Assembly (NCBI GenBank): GCA_022457065.1
Contig: JAJGBQ010000001.1
Span: 1,798,001-1,862,000, forward strand
Direction of reading: 5' to 3'
Source of the DNA: Curvularia sp. ZM96
Lineage: Eukaryota > Ascomycota > Dothideomycetes > Pleosporales > Pleosporaceae
DNA length: 64,000 nucleotides
The notes under the pieces are model-generated. The model made no database searches and had not been told where the DNA came from. It saw nothing but the letters and a program-made list of their open reading frames with translations. Position 1 is the stretch's first letter. The number at the start of each line of letters is the position of its first letter. Of this stretch, positions 11,801 to 21,178 are shown piece after piece. The position numbers and the translations under genes were made by a program.

Positions 11801-12572
11801 CCATGATATCGGCACCGTATTTGATCAGCAGCTCGATGATGTCGTCTCGGCCGTGTGTGACTGCAAGATGGAGCGCCGTCTTCTGTCTGACTTCTACTGC
11901 ATTTACGTTGGCCCTAGGAAGCCGGGGTCTCCTGAGCAACATCTCACACAGTTCTTTCTTTCCAGTGCTTGCCGCCCAATGCAGCGGAGTGCGCTTCTGG
12001 TCATCCTGGCCGTCGGGCCCATCAATAGCAATGTTTTGCTTGAGAAGCTCAGCGATAACATCGCGGCCCCAGTTACAATGCTTGTCTGCGGCTAGATTGT
12101 GCAGCACGTTGCGACCAGTATTGTCTTTCTTGTTAACATCTGCGCCACACCTCAACAGTTCGTGCATGATGTGAAAGTGGTTCTTCCATGCCGCTGTCAT
12201 GAGCACCGTTCGCCCTTGCTTGTCTTGTGCATCAACATTTCCCCCAAACTTCAGTAGTAGTTGCACGATTCCGACATGATTCTTCTCGATTGCCTTAAAT
12301 AAAGGCGACACCCTGCCTCCCGGTGCGCCATCAGGTTTTGCACCACTTTTCAGCAGATATTCGGTGATGTATATATTTCCACGCTCGGCGGCGCGCATCA
12401 AGGCTATGCGCAAGAGGTGGTCGACGGGTTGCGCGTTCGCTTTGGCATGCTCGATAATGGCGATGGCATCATCGTGCTTTTGGTCTTCGACGGCCTTGAG
12501 GAGGCGTGGTTCGACACGAGCTTGTTGTCCGGCTTCGCCGCCGTCGCTGGATCGGGATGGTGAGCGCCCCAT
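8808..12572 (-). CDS. Ankyrin-repeat protein with C-terminal CorA-like membrane domain
   Basis: A single uninterrupted frame encodes 1254 residues. Residues about 20-345 hold roughly nine ankyrin repeats with TPLH/TALH-type cores. A middle region follows (about 350-980), with a basic Thr/Lys-rich stretch and a His/Arg-rich segment. A coiled-coil-like helical region (about 985-1075) contains DLKRRFRDLLKTIDTHIKDLE. Two membrane segments come next (IMVFTIVTIIFLPLSFIAALF and MFGIGFAISIPFIAIALSF) in the CorA arrangement. CorA proteins are pentameric Mg2+/metal channels, but the GMN selectivity motif at the end of the first segment is replaced by FTINIQEF, so metal transport is not assured. In this fungal family the ankyrin part probably binds proteins in the cytosol and the C-terminus anchors the protein in a membrane. 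The intronless structure is notable beside its intron-rich neighbours. Confidence 0.85.
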   Translation of the reverse strand: MGRSPSRSSDGGEAGQQARVEPRLLKAVEDQKHDDAIAIIEHAKANAQPVDHLLRIALMRAAERGNIYITEYLLKSGAKPDGAPGGRVSPLFKAIEKNHVGIVQLLLKFGGNVDAQDKQGRTVLMTAAWKNHFHIMHELLRCGADVNKKDNTGRNVLHNLAADKHCNWGRDVIAELLKQNIAIDGPDGQDDQKRTPLHWAASTGKKELCEMLLRRPRLPRANVNAVEVRQKTALHLAVTHGRDDIIELLIKYGADIMAKSDGSWTPLHNACEQGSVKVVRTLLAAGAYVNSKTLNGMTPLHVAAQAGHLDVVNCLLERNDIKRAVKDAFGITPFLRAAQSKKSARKDIINRLAPHNQIEALSEDALGATNGFHATIVDFGNFHNENKVTRKTVFELLYSRDPINPRKPAVNILPKESKATSFRWIHLPANNMAWVEALLTKAFIEEGATDVEEFKALERSFNHQHRGQQIHSHFMRPLCQSTPRAPKHHDDSDLSDGGDQGVPQITLNSAHGLGIDPGAGMQDSVSSHFARTPARTGTASTEQTDWTAGTGSGHVTGKDTKTKTKEKTKKTPKWGGSKPASKRAGGTETPTRGPEYHAKRMHTNSSLTLSGHLKSPGSPGKKDSATVAKGNLFAFMPYLHFESDRRRQEMQAAIKKTQMIKSYEKNDTRGKIPAPPRAKTYDEMLLRAHLTSSQISLHVRRTLDQFFYHNIDTQSRDRDQVVYRYQCKSNDPHVDPKIFMVDQLWMWTLGKDLIVTAFPQRWQQPRNDPLNVLDGIIEDINSKARDPVRNVYDLATTIAGRCSGVFDRHRTGDEDYQFLDMFESSIGDATEMETILFKEFNTASAQASAWLQHHRRPNRFSRHLEAEGRQREHHNRRHTPHHTHAHALADPPIHEDEFEYDDSDRTAAHAPLFVDKLLDIGAETDLLAEIKDIRDELNMIVKVLEDQRNVLPDLEASITDIYREEHRSQQDLKRRFRDLLKTIDTHIKDLERMDKQAKRIYDSITDLLDLKQKHANAFEARFARDQAAGTARQSQTIMVFTIVTIIFLPLSFIAALFTINIQEFPHQPGASEPSLPLSYVGKYMFGIGFAISIPFIAIALSFDAIGDFFREVKRRIRDRKAHSQPGRGDHNDNLTDPYTGIERFDYGEVDTRTIEEALSRGRSVVYHPDGRRSIESYLSSARANRWNDGGSLLPVASRSTAARSREKGGVNITAGLNGTGINDRLSVDRAERQTPIERISTGFRMRTSGDFERT

Positions 12573-13152
12573 ACTGGCTACATGCTCTTGCTTTTGGCTG
12601 CGCTGCTTCGTTTAGGCGGTGAAGGTGTGGTCTGCGGGCGGCGGAGGTATACGAGGTTCGATTTGGGACGAGAGGCGCATCAAGGCCGATAAACGAGATC
12701 GCACAAGTCACCAAAGGCCATCTTCGGTTCAGATTCTTCTTCCTATTCGGTATGTAACTTGATGGCGTTTGGAAAAGTGGGTGGCTGTCTTCAGCTGCAG
12801 GCCTTACGGCCAGACCCCCGGCCGCGTCGTGCAGCCGCACACGTGATGATCAGCAACTGGCGCATTTGTCGTAGTGAGTGTCTATCGGGATTTTAATCAT
12901 TGGGCGAGGTGCGCTGGCTTAAGAAATAGTGAAATGCCGTACCTGACTAGGTGATTTCGAGTTTCGGGGGTTGCGGGGAAAGCTGTCACAATTGGGTCAC
13001 TACTATACGGTGCTTACTTGTTTTGCCAATGGTCTGGCCGTGCGTGGTTCGAATCCAAGTCCATTGCTCCATACCTCGGGAACGCGAGGCTTACCCCATT
13101 GGTTTGGCGTCTGCCAACAGATGATGCAGCTCCTCTCCGCCTAGAAACAGCC
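12573..13152. other. Divergent promoter region
   Basis: This separates the starts of the ankyrin/CorA-like gene (minus) and the DTG-motif gene (plus). A frame open from 13018 continues into the plus-strand gene, but its first 45 codons look like leader. GGTTCGAATCC at 13047-13057 matches a Pol III B-box but lacks a tRNA cloverleaf around it. Confidence 0.45.
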
Positions 13153-14412
13153 ATGAAGACCGAGGACTATATAACACGGCCGGCACCGGCACTGCCGTCG
13201 ACACCCACACCTTCAACACCTCCACCTAGGAGACTTAAGAGTTCAACACTCTTTTGTCGCGTCCTTCTCGCAGCCAGTCTCATCCTTATCACTCTGTACA
13301 ACCAGGGCGGCATAATGCACCTCGCGGATACCCAATCATCATCTAACTACTATTCGATTTTCATTCCCTTTGTCAACGAATTCAGCTCCAAACATGTTCC
13401 ACAAGTCATGTGTACAGTCGAGGGTGTTGGCATCCACATGCCTGTCGATACCGGTTCAACCGGGACTTTGATAGGAGCTCCATTGTTACCGAATATACCA
13501 CGCACGGAGGGTACGCCAGCACATCATTTCTTCACAAGCAGCAGGATACTCTATGTAGGTCGACTGGTAGAGCTTGCAATGAATTTCACTGGTCTAGGCG
13601 GTTCATACGCGACAGCCGTAGTTCCTGTGCTCATTGTGGACAAGAGCTGGAGATGTCCTTGGTATGACCCTCTCGTAGACAGCTTCGAGTGCCCAGTAGG
13701 TCCGCATGGTGAGCAGGCCGTAGAAAGAGACACGTCGGAAATCACCTACATGGGCGTTGGTTTTGGGAGAAACGCCCTCAAGGATGGTATGCCTTTTGCA
13801 ACACCGAGCGTCAACCCGCTGTTGAACGTCTACTCTATCAATGGAGAGCCTCTTCCAAGCGGATCGATGCGCTCAGGATATATTGTATCGCGTGAAGGTG
13901 TCCAAGTAGGCCTGACAAACACAAGTATCCAAGGATTTGCCTTCATCCGCTTGGAGCCTGGTTTGACGCACGCGGAGGACAACAGGGACTGGGAGATGGC
14001 AAAGATGTGCTTCAGCATCAACGGCGAGGGAAGAAATTGTGGCCGTGTGCTTGTCGACACTGGCATAGCGCAGATGTACATCAGAACAGAGAAAGGCGTT
14101 TCGATGCCAACTGTCGTCATCCCTAACCCTAACCCAAACGGCCATGCAAAAATGGTGAAGCGTGTGAAGCCAGGCACCAAGCTCACTATCGGCTTTCCAT
14201 CCCTTGATCGACCAGTCATGTCTTACTCGTTCGCTGTTGGCGAAAGATCGGCCGTGGAACCCAGTCATGTTATCCCTCAGCTACCCACGTATTTGCCCTA
14301 CGTCAACACCGGGAGGAACTTGCTGTTCCGCTACTCGATAGCTTATGATGCGGTGGGCGGACGATTTGGGTTTCGGTCGGTCGGCGGCTCTGGTGCGGCT
14401 TCTGTATTATAG
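13153..14412 (+). CDS. Membrane-anchored protein with two aspartic-protease-like DTG motifs
   Basis: The chosen start (MKTEDY, 13153, in a good CAGCC context) gives 419 residues; the frame is open from 13018. A Pro/Thr-rich cytosolic N-terminus (about 1-35) is followed by one hydrophobic segment (VLLAASLILITLY, about 45-58), as in a type II membrane protein. The ectodomain contains MPVDTGSTGT (about residue 100) and a second RVLVDTGIAQMY (about residue 300), about 200 residues apart. This resembles the two catalytic D-T/S-G motifs of pepsin-type (A1) proteases, where the first is DTGS. The expected hydrophobic-hydrophobic-Gly after each motif and the flap tyrosine are not obvious, so activity is uncertain. 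It may be a diverged pepsin-like protease or a non-catalytic relative. Single exon; no close named homologue comes to mind. Confidence 0.7.
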   Translation: MKTEDYITRPAPALPSTPTPSTPPPRRLKSSTLFCRVLLAASLILITLYNQGGIMHLADTQSSSNYYSIFIPFVNEFSSKHVPQVMCTVEGVGIHMPVDTGSTGTLIGAPLLPNIPRTEGTPAHHFFTSSRILYVGRLVELAMNFTGLGGSYATAVVPVLIVDKSWRCPWYDPLVDSFECPVGPHGEQAVERDTSEITYMGVGFGRNALKDGMPFATPSVNPLLNVYSINGEPLPSGSMRSGYIVSREGVQVGLTNTSIQGFAFIRLEPGLTHAEDNRDWEMAKMCFSINGEGRNCGRVLVDTGIAQMYIRTEKGVSMPTVVIPNPNPNGHAKMVKRVKPGTKLTIGFPSLDRPVMSYSFAVGERSAVEPSHVIPQLPTYLPYVNTGRNLLFRYSIAYDAVGGRFGFRSVGGSGAASVL

Positions 14413-14545
14413 CGTGCGAATGCGGATCAAGTAACAAAACAAGGCTAAGCATGCATGTTTACTCTTTTCTGCCTCTGCTCACTTTGAGCGTTTTGTCGGA
14501 CCCAAAGTGAATACCCAGTCCGTGACCCTTGCCCAAGTCATCTAG

Positions 14546-15094
14546 TCATTTGGCCGTGGTGGTGGTTCTCATGGGACTTCGAAAGCCTTCTCTTAATTCC
14601 TTGTACTCTTCTACGGCCTTGACAACAATGCTGTGCGCGTATACGCCATCAATGTCTGCACCTGCAACGGTAATGGCGCCGACAACGCCCTCGACTCCCT
14701 TGACAAAGATGGGATAGCCGCCGCCCTCGATAGTGTATTTGGACCACTCCTCACCGCTCATGGCATGGTGCTCAGCAAACTTCTTGTAGTCGCCATCGAA
14801 CTGGCAGCTCATGTACCAGGTGGAATGGCCCCATCGTAGGACAGTGTTGCGTTTTTTCTCCACCCACTTTTCGTGGTCGGGCATTATACCGGGCAGGCTT
14901 GGCGAGTGGAATAGAGTTTGGGTTGGGAGTGCTATGTGGATGAGAGCTGGGCACTCGGCGGTGCGAAGCGCGTTGCGCAGAATGTTTCCAATGACCCAGG
15001 CATGCTCGCAGGTGAAGTGGTTGAAGGTGAAGCCTTTTTCTTCTTTTGCCAGCTCGACAAGGTCGCGATTGGGCATGGGAAGTGCGTTGAGCAT
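14546..15094 (-). CDS. UPF0303 / heme-degrading-domain-like protein (YBR137W family)
   Basis: A single exon encodes 182 residues, the usual size for UPF0303 proteins. The fold-defining C-terminal block GYPIFVKGVEGVVGAITVAG followed by D-x-DGVYAHSIVVKAVEEY matches the GlcG/HbpS-like alpha/beta domain. The central motifs VLRWGHSTWYM and FAEHHAMSG are typical of the family. The yeast relative Ybr137w is a cytosolic protein linked to tail-anchored protein handling; the biochemical role is otherwise poorly defined. Its stop lies 133 bp from the stop of the convergent DTG-motif gene. I chose the first ATG of the frame; a second at residue 7 is possible. Confidence 0.83.
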   Translation of the reverse strand: MLNALPMPNRDLVELAKEEKGFTFNHFTCEHAWVIGNILRNALRTAECPALIHIALPTQTLFHSPSLPGIMPDHEKWVEKKRNTVLRWGHSTWYMSCQFDGDYKKFAEHHAMSGEEWSKYTIEGGGYPIFVKGVEGVVGAITVAGADIDGVYAHSIVVKAVEEYKELREGFRSPMRTTTTAK

Positions 15095-16495
15095 GGTGAA
15101 GGATGATTGGACGGAGAGACGGGCTGTGATATATGTTTCGCAGGCGGGCTATAGGTAGGGTGTTTGGATATATGGGTGGAATGACTAGAATTTGCAAATT
15201 ATGTACCAATGGCGACAAAGATATAGGGGACGGAGCGTGAAACATGCGAGTCAAGCAGGCAACGGGCAGTTGGGCGAAGTCAGCAACTTCGCCGGTGGTC
15301 GGGTCGTGCCGTTATTTCAGCCCCAAGCCCCCACTTGACACGCGCCTGGCATGGGAAGGGCTAGCCGGCCTATATCTGCCACCGACGTTTATTTGCGCTC
15401 TGCAATCCGTCAAGTTGAATGTTGAACAACCATACGGCCCGATGAATGCGTTGATCGAGTCGTGGTCCTCCTGTACCTGCGAGGGCCAAGGGCAATGGCG
15501 GGTAGCAGACGTGCCCTCGGGATGGCGGTTGTTGGACCCAGTGCGCCGTGTATAATTGCCCCTAGGTACAGCTCTGTCGGGGCGCAAATATGGTGGGATT
15601 CCCGGGTTTCCCAAACGGACATGTTAGATGAAGGGGGCTAGATGCAGGGTGCGTATACGCTGCCCCCAGTGGTGTGTCTGGTTTGGCCTTAGCTTACAGA
15701 AGGGCAAAGGGCAAAGGGCAAAGCTGGCACCGGGCTAGATGGCGCCAAGACGCTAAGGACCTAGGCGGCAGGAAGGGTGAACAGGACCGTTGTTCAGGAT
15801 CAGGGCGGCGAGGCTGTGCAGGGCCAGAGTCGAGGCACAACCACTGGGCCACAGAGCGCTCGTACCATCCGAAATGAATCCAAAAATTGGCAGTATATGG
15901 CGTTTGAGCAGAACTCCTCGCACAGGCTTAGCGTTGGCGCATTTTTGAGCCACTTTGCGCCGCACAGCCAGCCACGGCAGCAGACATCCTGGAGGGCGTT
16001 GTGCTGGTCACGTGCTGGTCAGGTACTGATGCCTGTAGCGTTGCCTGCGGAATAGCGAACGACGCTGCCAACATGGACCGACGTGGACTGACGGATAAAA
16101 GTGAATCCAGCATCTGGGAACCCCGCTACCCAGACAGGAACGCGAGCGAATATGACGTGCTGCCAGCATCGGCAATCATTTCCGCTTTCCGATCCATCAC
16201 TCGATCCACGCTTTGCCAGCAGCAGTAGCGCAGGGAAAAGATGGAATATGGCGAGCGATCGGCTGGCCTGGACCGCGCAGACTCGTGCCTCGCAGCCGCC
16301 CTGCTGCTCGGCATCCTCATCCGAGGCTCAACTTCCCACTGTCCTGCTCGTTGTTCTGCCAGACATGGCTTCATAGGGTCATGTTGGTTGTGTCGCCCTA
16401 ATATGACGTCACGCGACTTCCCTCGCTGAAGACGCTTCTCTGCACCAGTCCCCTCCGCTCCAAGACACACGGAGCCCATCGCCCGCGGCGGCGCC
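15095..16495. other. Long intergenic region upstream of the hybrid histidine kinase
   Basis: About 1.4 kb without a supported gene. It contains a short direct repeat of GGGCAAA around 15702-15722 and, close to the kinase start, a perfect CRE palindrome listed separately. Open frames here are short, overlap on both strands and carry no domain. Confidence 0.5.
16404..16411. promoter_or_regulatory. CRE palindrome TGACGTCA
   Basis: A perfect 8-bp ATF/CREB site lies 85-92 bp upstream of the histidine kinase ATG, and a TGACGT half site lies near 16153. In ascomycetes Atf1/AtfA-type bZIP factors bind this sequence and act downstream of the Hog1 stress MAP kinase, which hybrid histidine kinases can feed. 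Binding here is inference. Confidence 0.5.
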
Positions 16496-19400
16496 ATGGA
16501 GAACCTTGACAAGCTATCCGCGACTGGACTGCCGATATTCGATCTGAATGAGGAGAACTTGTCCGGCAGAGATTGGTGAGCGACCCATTTGCTCCTCTAC
16601 CATGCGCCATGGCTCACATCCGCCAGGGCTTCCTCTTCAATAGGTCCGCGGGACTCGTGGCCAACTTCTCTAAAATGCCTTGTAAACACATGCGTCCTGC
16701 CCATGCCCCATTGTGCCGCCATCTTCTGGGGCAAGGACCTGACAGTCATCCACAACCTTGCCTGGGAGACCGCGCGGGGCGGCCTCGATGGCCAGGCATC
16801 CAATGCTCACCAGTCCTACGAACATGAGGCGCTGGCGACACTGAAGACGGTACTCAGAGGCCGAACGGTCAAGGTAGGTAAGCATCACACCCCATGCCTG
16901 CCATGGTTACTCCCCCACTAACATTTGCCCCTCCACCAGCGGCCAGGTATTTTTTATCGTCCCTATCCGAGGACAAGGATCAGCAGCTGGTGCTGAGCAC
17001 CTTACTTGACGAAAACGGCACTCGCCAAGGTGTCTTAGCCCAGCTACTCGAGAATCAACGAGCCGATCGTTATATGCCCATTGAAGGATTGGATGAGCTC
17101 ACGCGGAACAACGAGGCGCACAAACTCAAGGACAGCGAGAGCCAACAACAGGGCAAGCACTCAAACAACAAACAGGCCGACTCGATGCAGACCAACATGT
17201 TTCACCGATTTGCAGAACTGCTGCCAAACGGCTTGGCCATCTTGGACAAAGATGCTGAAGCCATATTTGTCAATGACGGCTTCTTCAGACTGACCACAAA
17301 TAAGGGAAGTAATGAGTTCCGCTCCTGGCCAGACAGCATACATCCAGACGACTACGAAGACGTTATGGCCGCCTATCGACAAGCATTTGAACAACGGACA
17401 GAGCTTCAGATAGAGTTCAGGTGCGACGTGGCCGAGCCCGCCGAGGTTGAGGGTGAGCAATGGAGATTGTTTCTGCTAAAGCCCTTGAGCGAGGATACCG
17501 ACGCCGGTTACATCAGCGCCGTCATTGACATCACCGACATTAAGCAGGCCCAACTAACCCAAGAGAGAGCTGCCAAGGACGCAAAGGAGCGCAAGGAACA
17601 ACAAGAAAGATTCATAGACATGGTTTCGCACGAGATACGCAATCCGCTCTCTGCAGTTCTTCATCTGGCCGAAGAAGTCAAGGAAATTACCAAAGAGGTT
17701 GGTGCTGGCCGCGAGGAAATCCGCAGCCAAATAGATGATATCCTAGATGCCGCTGACACCATTCTTCTTTGTGTCTCGCATCAAAATACTTTGGTAGACG
17801 ACATCCTGTCATTCTCAAAGCTAGACTCTATGATGTTGTCTTTGGTCCCTCGCGGTGAGTTCTTATCAGAGTCATATTGCATCATTCGCTGACCCATCCA
17901 AGAAACAAGACCAAAGTGGGAATTCTCCCAAGCGCTTCGAGTCTTCCACTCGGAGTTCAAGGCCAAGAACATTGATTTCCATTACGCTATGGACGTTTCA
18001 TTCGAGGAGCAGCAAGTAGACGTTGTTGTTGCTGACCTCAACCGCATGAAGCAGGGTATGGCACCTTTCGTGATATTTAGAGTCTTGCTAATGCATCTAG
18101 TCCTGGTAAATCTGATCACCAATGCCATCAAGTTCACCTCGAGGAAAAAGGGCAAGAGGAACATAACCGTGTCCGTAGGCGCATCAGTGAAGAGACCCAC
18201 GTCATATCCTCCCAATGTCGTTTACTTCAGCGAGCACAAGGAATCATTCCATCTCGATTCGACTATGACATCCGAGTGGGGTCCTGGAGACGCTATGTAC
18301 TTGATGGTTGCCGTCAAGGATACTGGCATTGGCATCAGTAAAGAAGGCCAAGCCAAGTTGTTTGAGCGATTTAGGTACAAGGCTTTCCCCTGCACCACAT
18401 TTCATATCGCTTTACTAATTACTCATCAGGCAAGCAACGCCCAAAACGCAAGAAAACTACGGCGGCTCAGGTCTTGGCTTATTCATATCCCGCAAGCGTA
18501 AGCAGGTGACTATACACATTGAGCTATATACCATACTAACAACTGTCAGTATGTACTCTGCATGGTGGCGACATAGGTGTAAGCTCAAAGGAAGGCGAGG
18601 GCTCGACATTTGGGTTTTTTTTCAAAGTTCGTCGTGCAGTCGGAGGAGGTGACCATCTACGACCGCCTATTCAATCTCGAAGCAATTCGGAAAAGTCGGA
18701 ATCCGGTTCGAAACCGCTACGCCCTAGTTACAGTCGAAGCAACTCCGCTCTTCAGAGTATCAAGGAGCAAAAAAATCAGCGTCCGGAGGCCAAGACGTTG
18801 ACGAGCCATTCCGGAGTGGACACGGAGGAAATGGAGCCCTCGCTCAAAGACCCGCCTGTAGAAGAACGATCAGAGGCACATCCAGAATCGAGCGCGGATC
18901 AGCGTTATGAAGAAACTGCATCAGCTGTGAAGGATATTTCGACGGAAAAACCGTACATGGAGAGGAAGCTGCCGGACCTCCGCAGGGGTGAAACATCAAG
19001 ACAAGAAGAGGGCGTTGAAGAGATATCACGATCACAAAGTGATCCACGTACCGAGGAAAACTACACTCTCCTTCTTGTGGAGGATAATCTGATTAATCAG
19101 AAAGTTCTTCGTCGACAACTCCAGTCCCGCGGCTTCCAAGTCTTCACAGCAAACAACGGACAAGAAGCCATAGATGCCGTTGCTGAGCGCGGTCAACAGG
19201 CAAATAACGGTCCAGATGATCGAAATTACTTCGATGTCATTCTTATGGATCAGGAAATGCCAATAAAAGACGGCAATGCCGCTACTCAGGAGATCAGGCA
19301 GCTACAAGAAGAAGGCAAGGCTGGGTATAGTCATATTCTTGGTGTTTCGGCCAACGTGCGGGAGGCGCAAACGAAGAGTATGCGTGAAGCTGGTATGGAC

Positions 19401-19703
19401 GACGTAATATCCAAGCCGTTCAAGGTAGATGACCTGGTGCGCAAGGTACAGTCCATGGTACTGGATGGTGGGGGTAGTAAAAAGCACGACAACCGACCAA
19501 ATGGCGAGTCAAATACGCAAAAGAAAGGCAATGACAACAAGGAAGAAGTTGAAGGAGATAATCTCAGCCCTCAGGACGCAGAAAGACGAGATGACAATTC
19601 AGATACTCAATGTGAGCGTCAGACTACGAGTCGTGGGGGCTCGAGAACTCGATCGCGAGCCCACATCACCAAGGGTGGGCAGTTGGAAGGTCGAGGGTCT
19701 TAA
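16496..19703 (+). CDS. Hybrid sensor histidine kinase with PAS, HisKA, HATPase and receiver domains
   Basis: Seven exons (16496-16575, 16627-16877, 16940-17854, 17903-18055, 18101-18374, 18430-18497, 18550-19703) sum to 964 residues. An N-terminal PAS/GAF-like sensory region (LGPRE-type start, then AIFWGKDLTVIHNLAWE) is followed by a second PAS domain (about 215-320). The H-box FIDMVSHEIRNPLS has its phospho-acceptor His near residue 341. The N-box VLVNLITNAIKFT (about 467) and G-boxes DTGIGISKEG and GGSGLGLFIS complete the kinase. After an acidic, Ser/Glu-rich linker comes a receiver domain (about 755-890) with LLLVEDNLINQK and the phospho-acceptor Asp in VILMDQEMP (about 814). No membrane segment is seen, so the protein is probably cytosolic. 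It should autophosphorylate on His and relay to Asp, then to a phosphotransfer protein. Intron 4 (18056-18100) is 45 bp and has no stop in frame. Confidence 0.92.
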
Positions 19704-20139
19704 GCGCTTTGAATTCAACAATTAAGGAAAAATTGGCTGTTTCCAGTCAGTATGGTTCTTATCAATGCACTTGGCCATTTTCTTGATTTCATGGATACGT
19801 TACGTGTGTTCCGACCGGGTGATAGATTGATGAGCGTATCGAATGACAATGTGACCTTTTGGAATGGAAGATGGGAAATGTGTATTAGATGCAGCATGCT
19901 AATACCGAGTTTCGAGATTCATCCGCATCCAGTGTGAGCCTCTCCAACAATATATCGAGATAAGTAATCTATGCAAGCATGCAGATCACGTCCCACTTCA
20001 CCCCCACCTTTACTCCAAGTCAGCATCGTCACGACGGCATCACCACATGCCGCATGCTGCTGCACATGTGTAACAGCGACAGCCATCCACCACGCATTGT
20101 GATTAGCATTTCGACCGTCTGAACGCTCGCACCATCACT
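19704..20139. other. Intergenic region before the SDR gene
   Basis: This short spacer holds the 3' region of the histidine kinase and the promoter of the oxidoreductase starting at 20140. No feature stands out. Confidence 0.5.
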
Positions 20140-20954
20140 ATGGCAAAAGAATTCGAGGGCAAGATTGCACTCATCACAGGAGCTGGTAGTGGCATTGGGT
20201 ACGCTCCTCTCTCTTATCAGCTTCGACGATGATTTCATGCTGAAAACACATCAGTCGCGCAACAGCTCTAAAACTCTCCTCTCTGGGTGCATCAGTCTCT
20301 CTTTGCGACATCAATCAATCGAACCTTGAAGCGGTCGTATCCGAGACCAGCACACCATCCTACACGCAGAGGGTCGATGTGGGCAAGAAAGAGGAAGTTG
20401 AGGACTTTGTAAAAAACACAATCAAGCATCTAGGAGGCGTGGACTTTGTATTTAACTGCGCAGGCGTAAATCCAACGAGCATGAAAGTGGAAGACACGAG
20501 TGAAGAGTACTGGGACAAGTTAGTCAACACCAACCTCAAGGGAGTCTTCCTCGTCACCCAAGCATGTCTCCCTCATCTCAAGCGCGGTTCCGCAATCGTC
20601 AACGTCTCCAGTATTAGTGGCATCCGCGGCTCAGCCCTGCAGTCTGTATACTGCACTACCAAGTTTGGCCTCATTGGCATGTCCAAGTCACATGCGCTGG
20701 AGTTTGGGCCTAGAGGCATCAGAGTCAATTGCGTGGCACCGGGATACATTGATACGCCATCGAATGCGGGTATTGTCAAGGGAGGTGAGGCAGTGGAGAG
20801 AATGCGAAATGGAAATGCCTTGGAGAGGCTGGGGACGCCAGAAGAGGTGGCGGACGTTGTAGCGTTTTTGTTTGGAGATGGAGCGCGATATGTGAATGGG
20901 GCTGTGGTAGAGATTGACGGGGCGGTTAAGATGAGTAGCACTACAAGCAAATAA
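20140..20954 (+). CDS. Short-chain dehydrogenase/reductase (classical SDR)
   Basis: Exons 20140-20198 and 20255-20954 give 252 residues, standard for classical SDRs. The Rossmann cofactor motif TGAGSGIGRA lies at about residues 13-22 and is split by the intron. N-C-A-G (NNAG-type) stabilises the central sheet. The catalytic set is Ser in VNVSSISG, then Tyr and Lys in VYCTTKFG (Y-x3-K), and the PGYIDTP loop follows. An Asp in SLCDINQ after strand 2 favours NAD(H) over NADP(H). It should oxidise an alcohol or reduce a ketone of unknown identity; members close to this pattern include cyclopentanol/levodione-type dehydrogenases. Cytosolic, with no targeting signal. Confidence 0.9.
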
Positions 20955-21178
20955 GTTTAGTGATAAAGCAAGTAACCCAAGAAAGAAAGATGCAATAATG
21001 AGTCTTCAGTTTGGACTAGTACTCCAGGAGTAGACTCATGCTCGCGGTCGTCCAATGGGAGGTGAGATAGTGAAGCAGCGCTGTCACGTGCACATTGATC
21101 AGCGTACTAGCGCCTCGTCCTATCGAAAGTTCCTTCACGACATCACTCTCTCGCGACAACTCCAACATTGCCACAAAA

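Noticed and set aside
13047..13057. Pol III B-box match GGTTCGAATCC, possible tRNA
   Set aside because: The T-stem has a mismatch, no A-box lies at the right distance, and no acceptor stem pairs about 70 nt apart.
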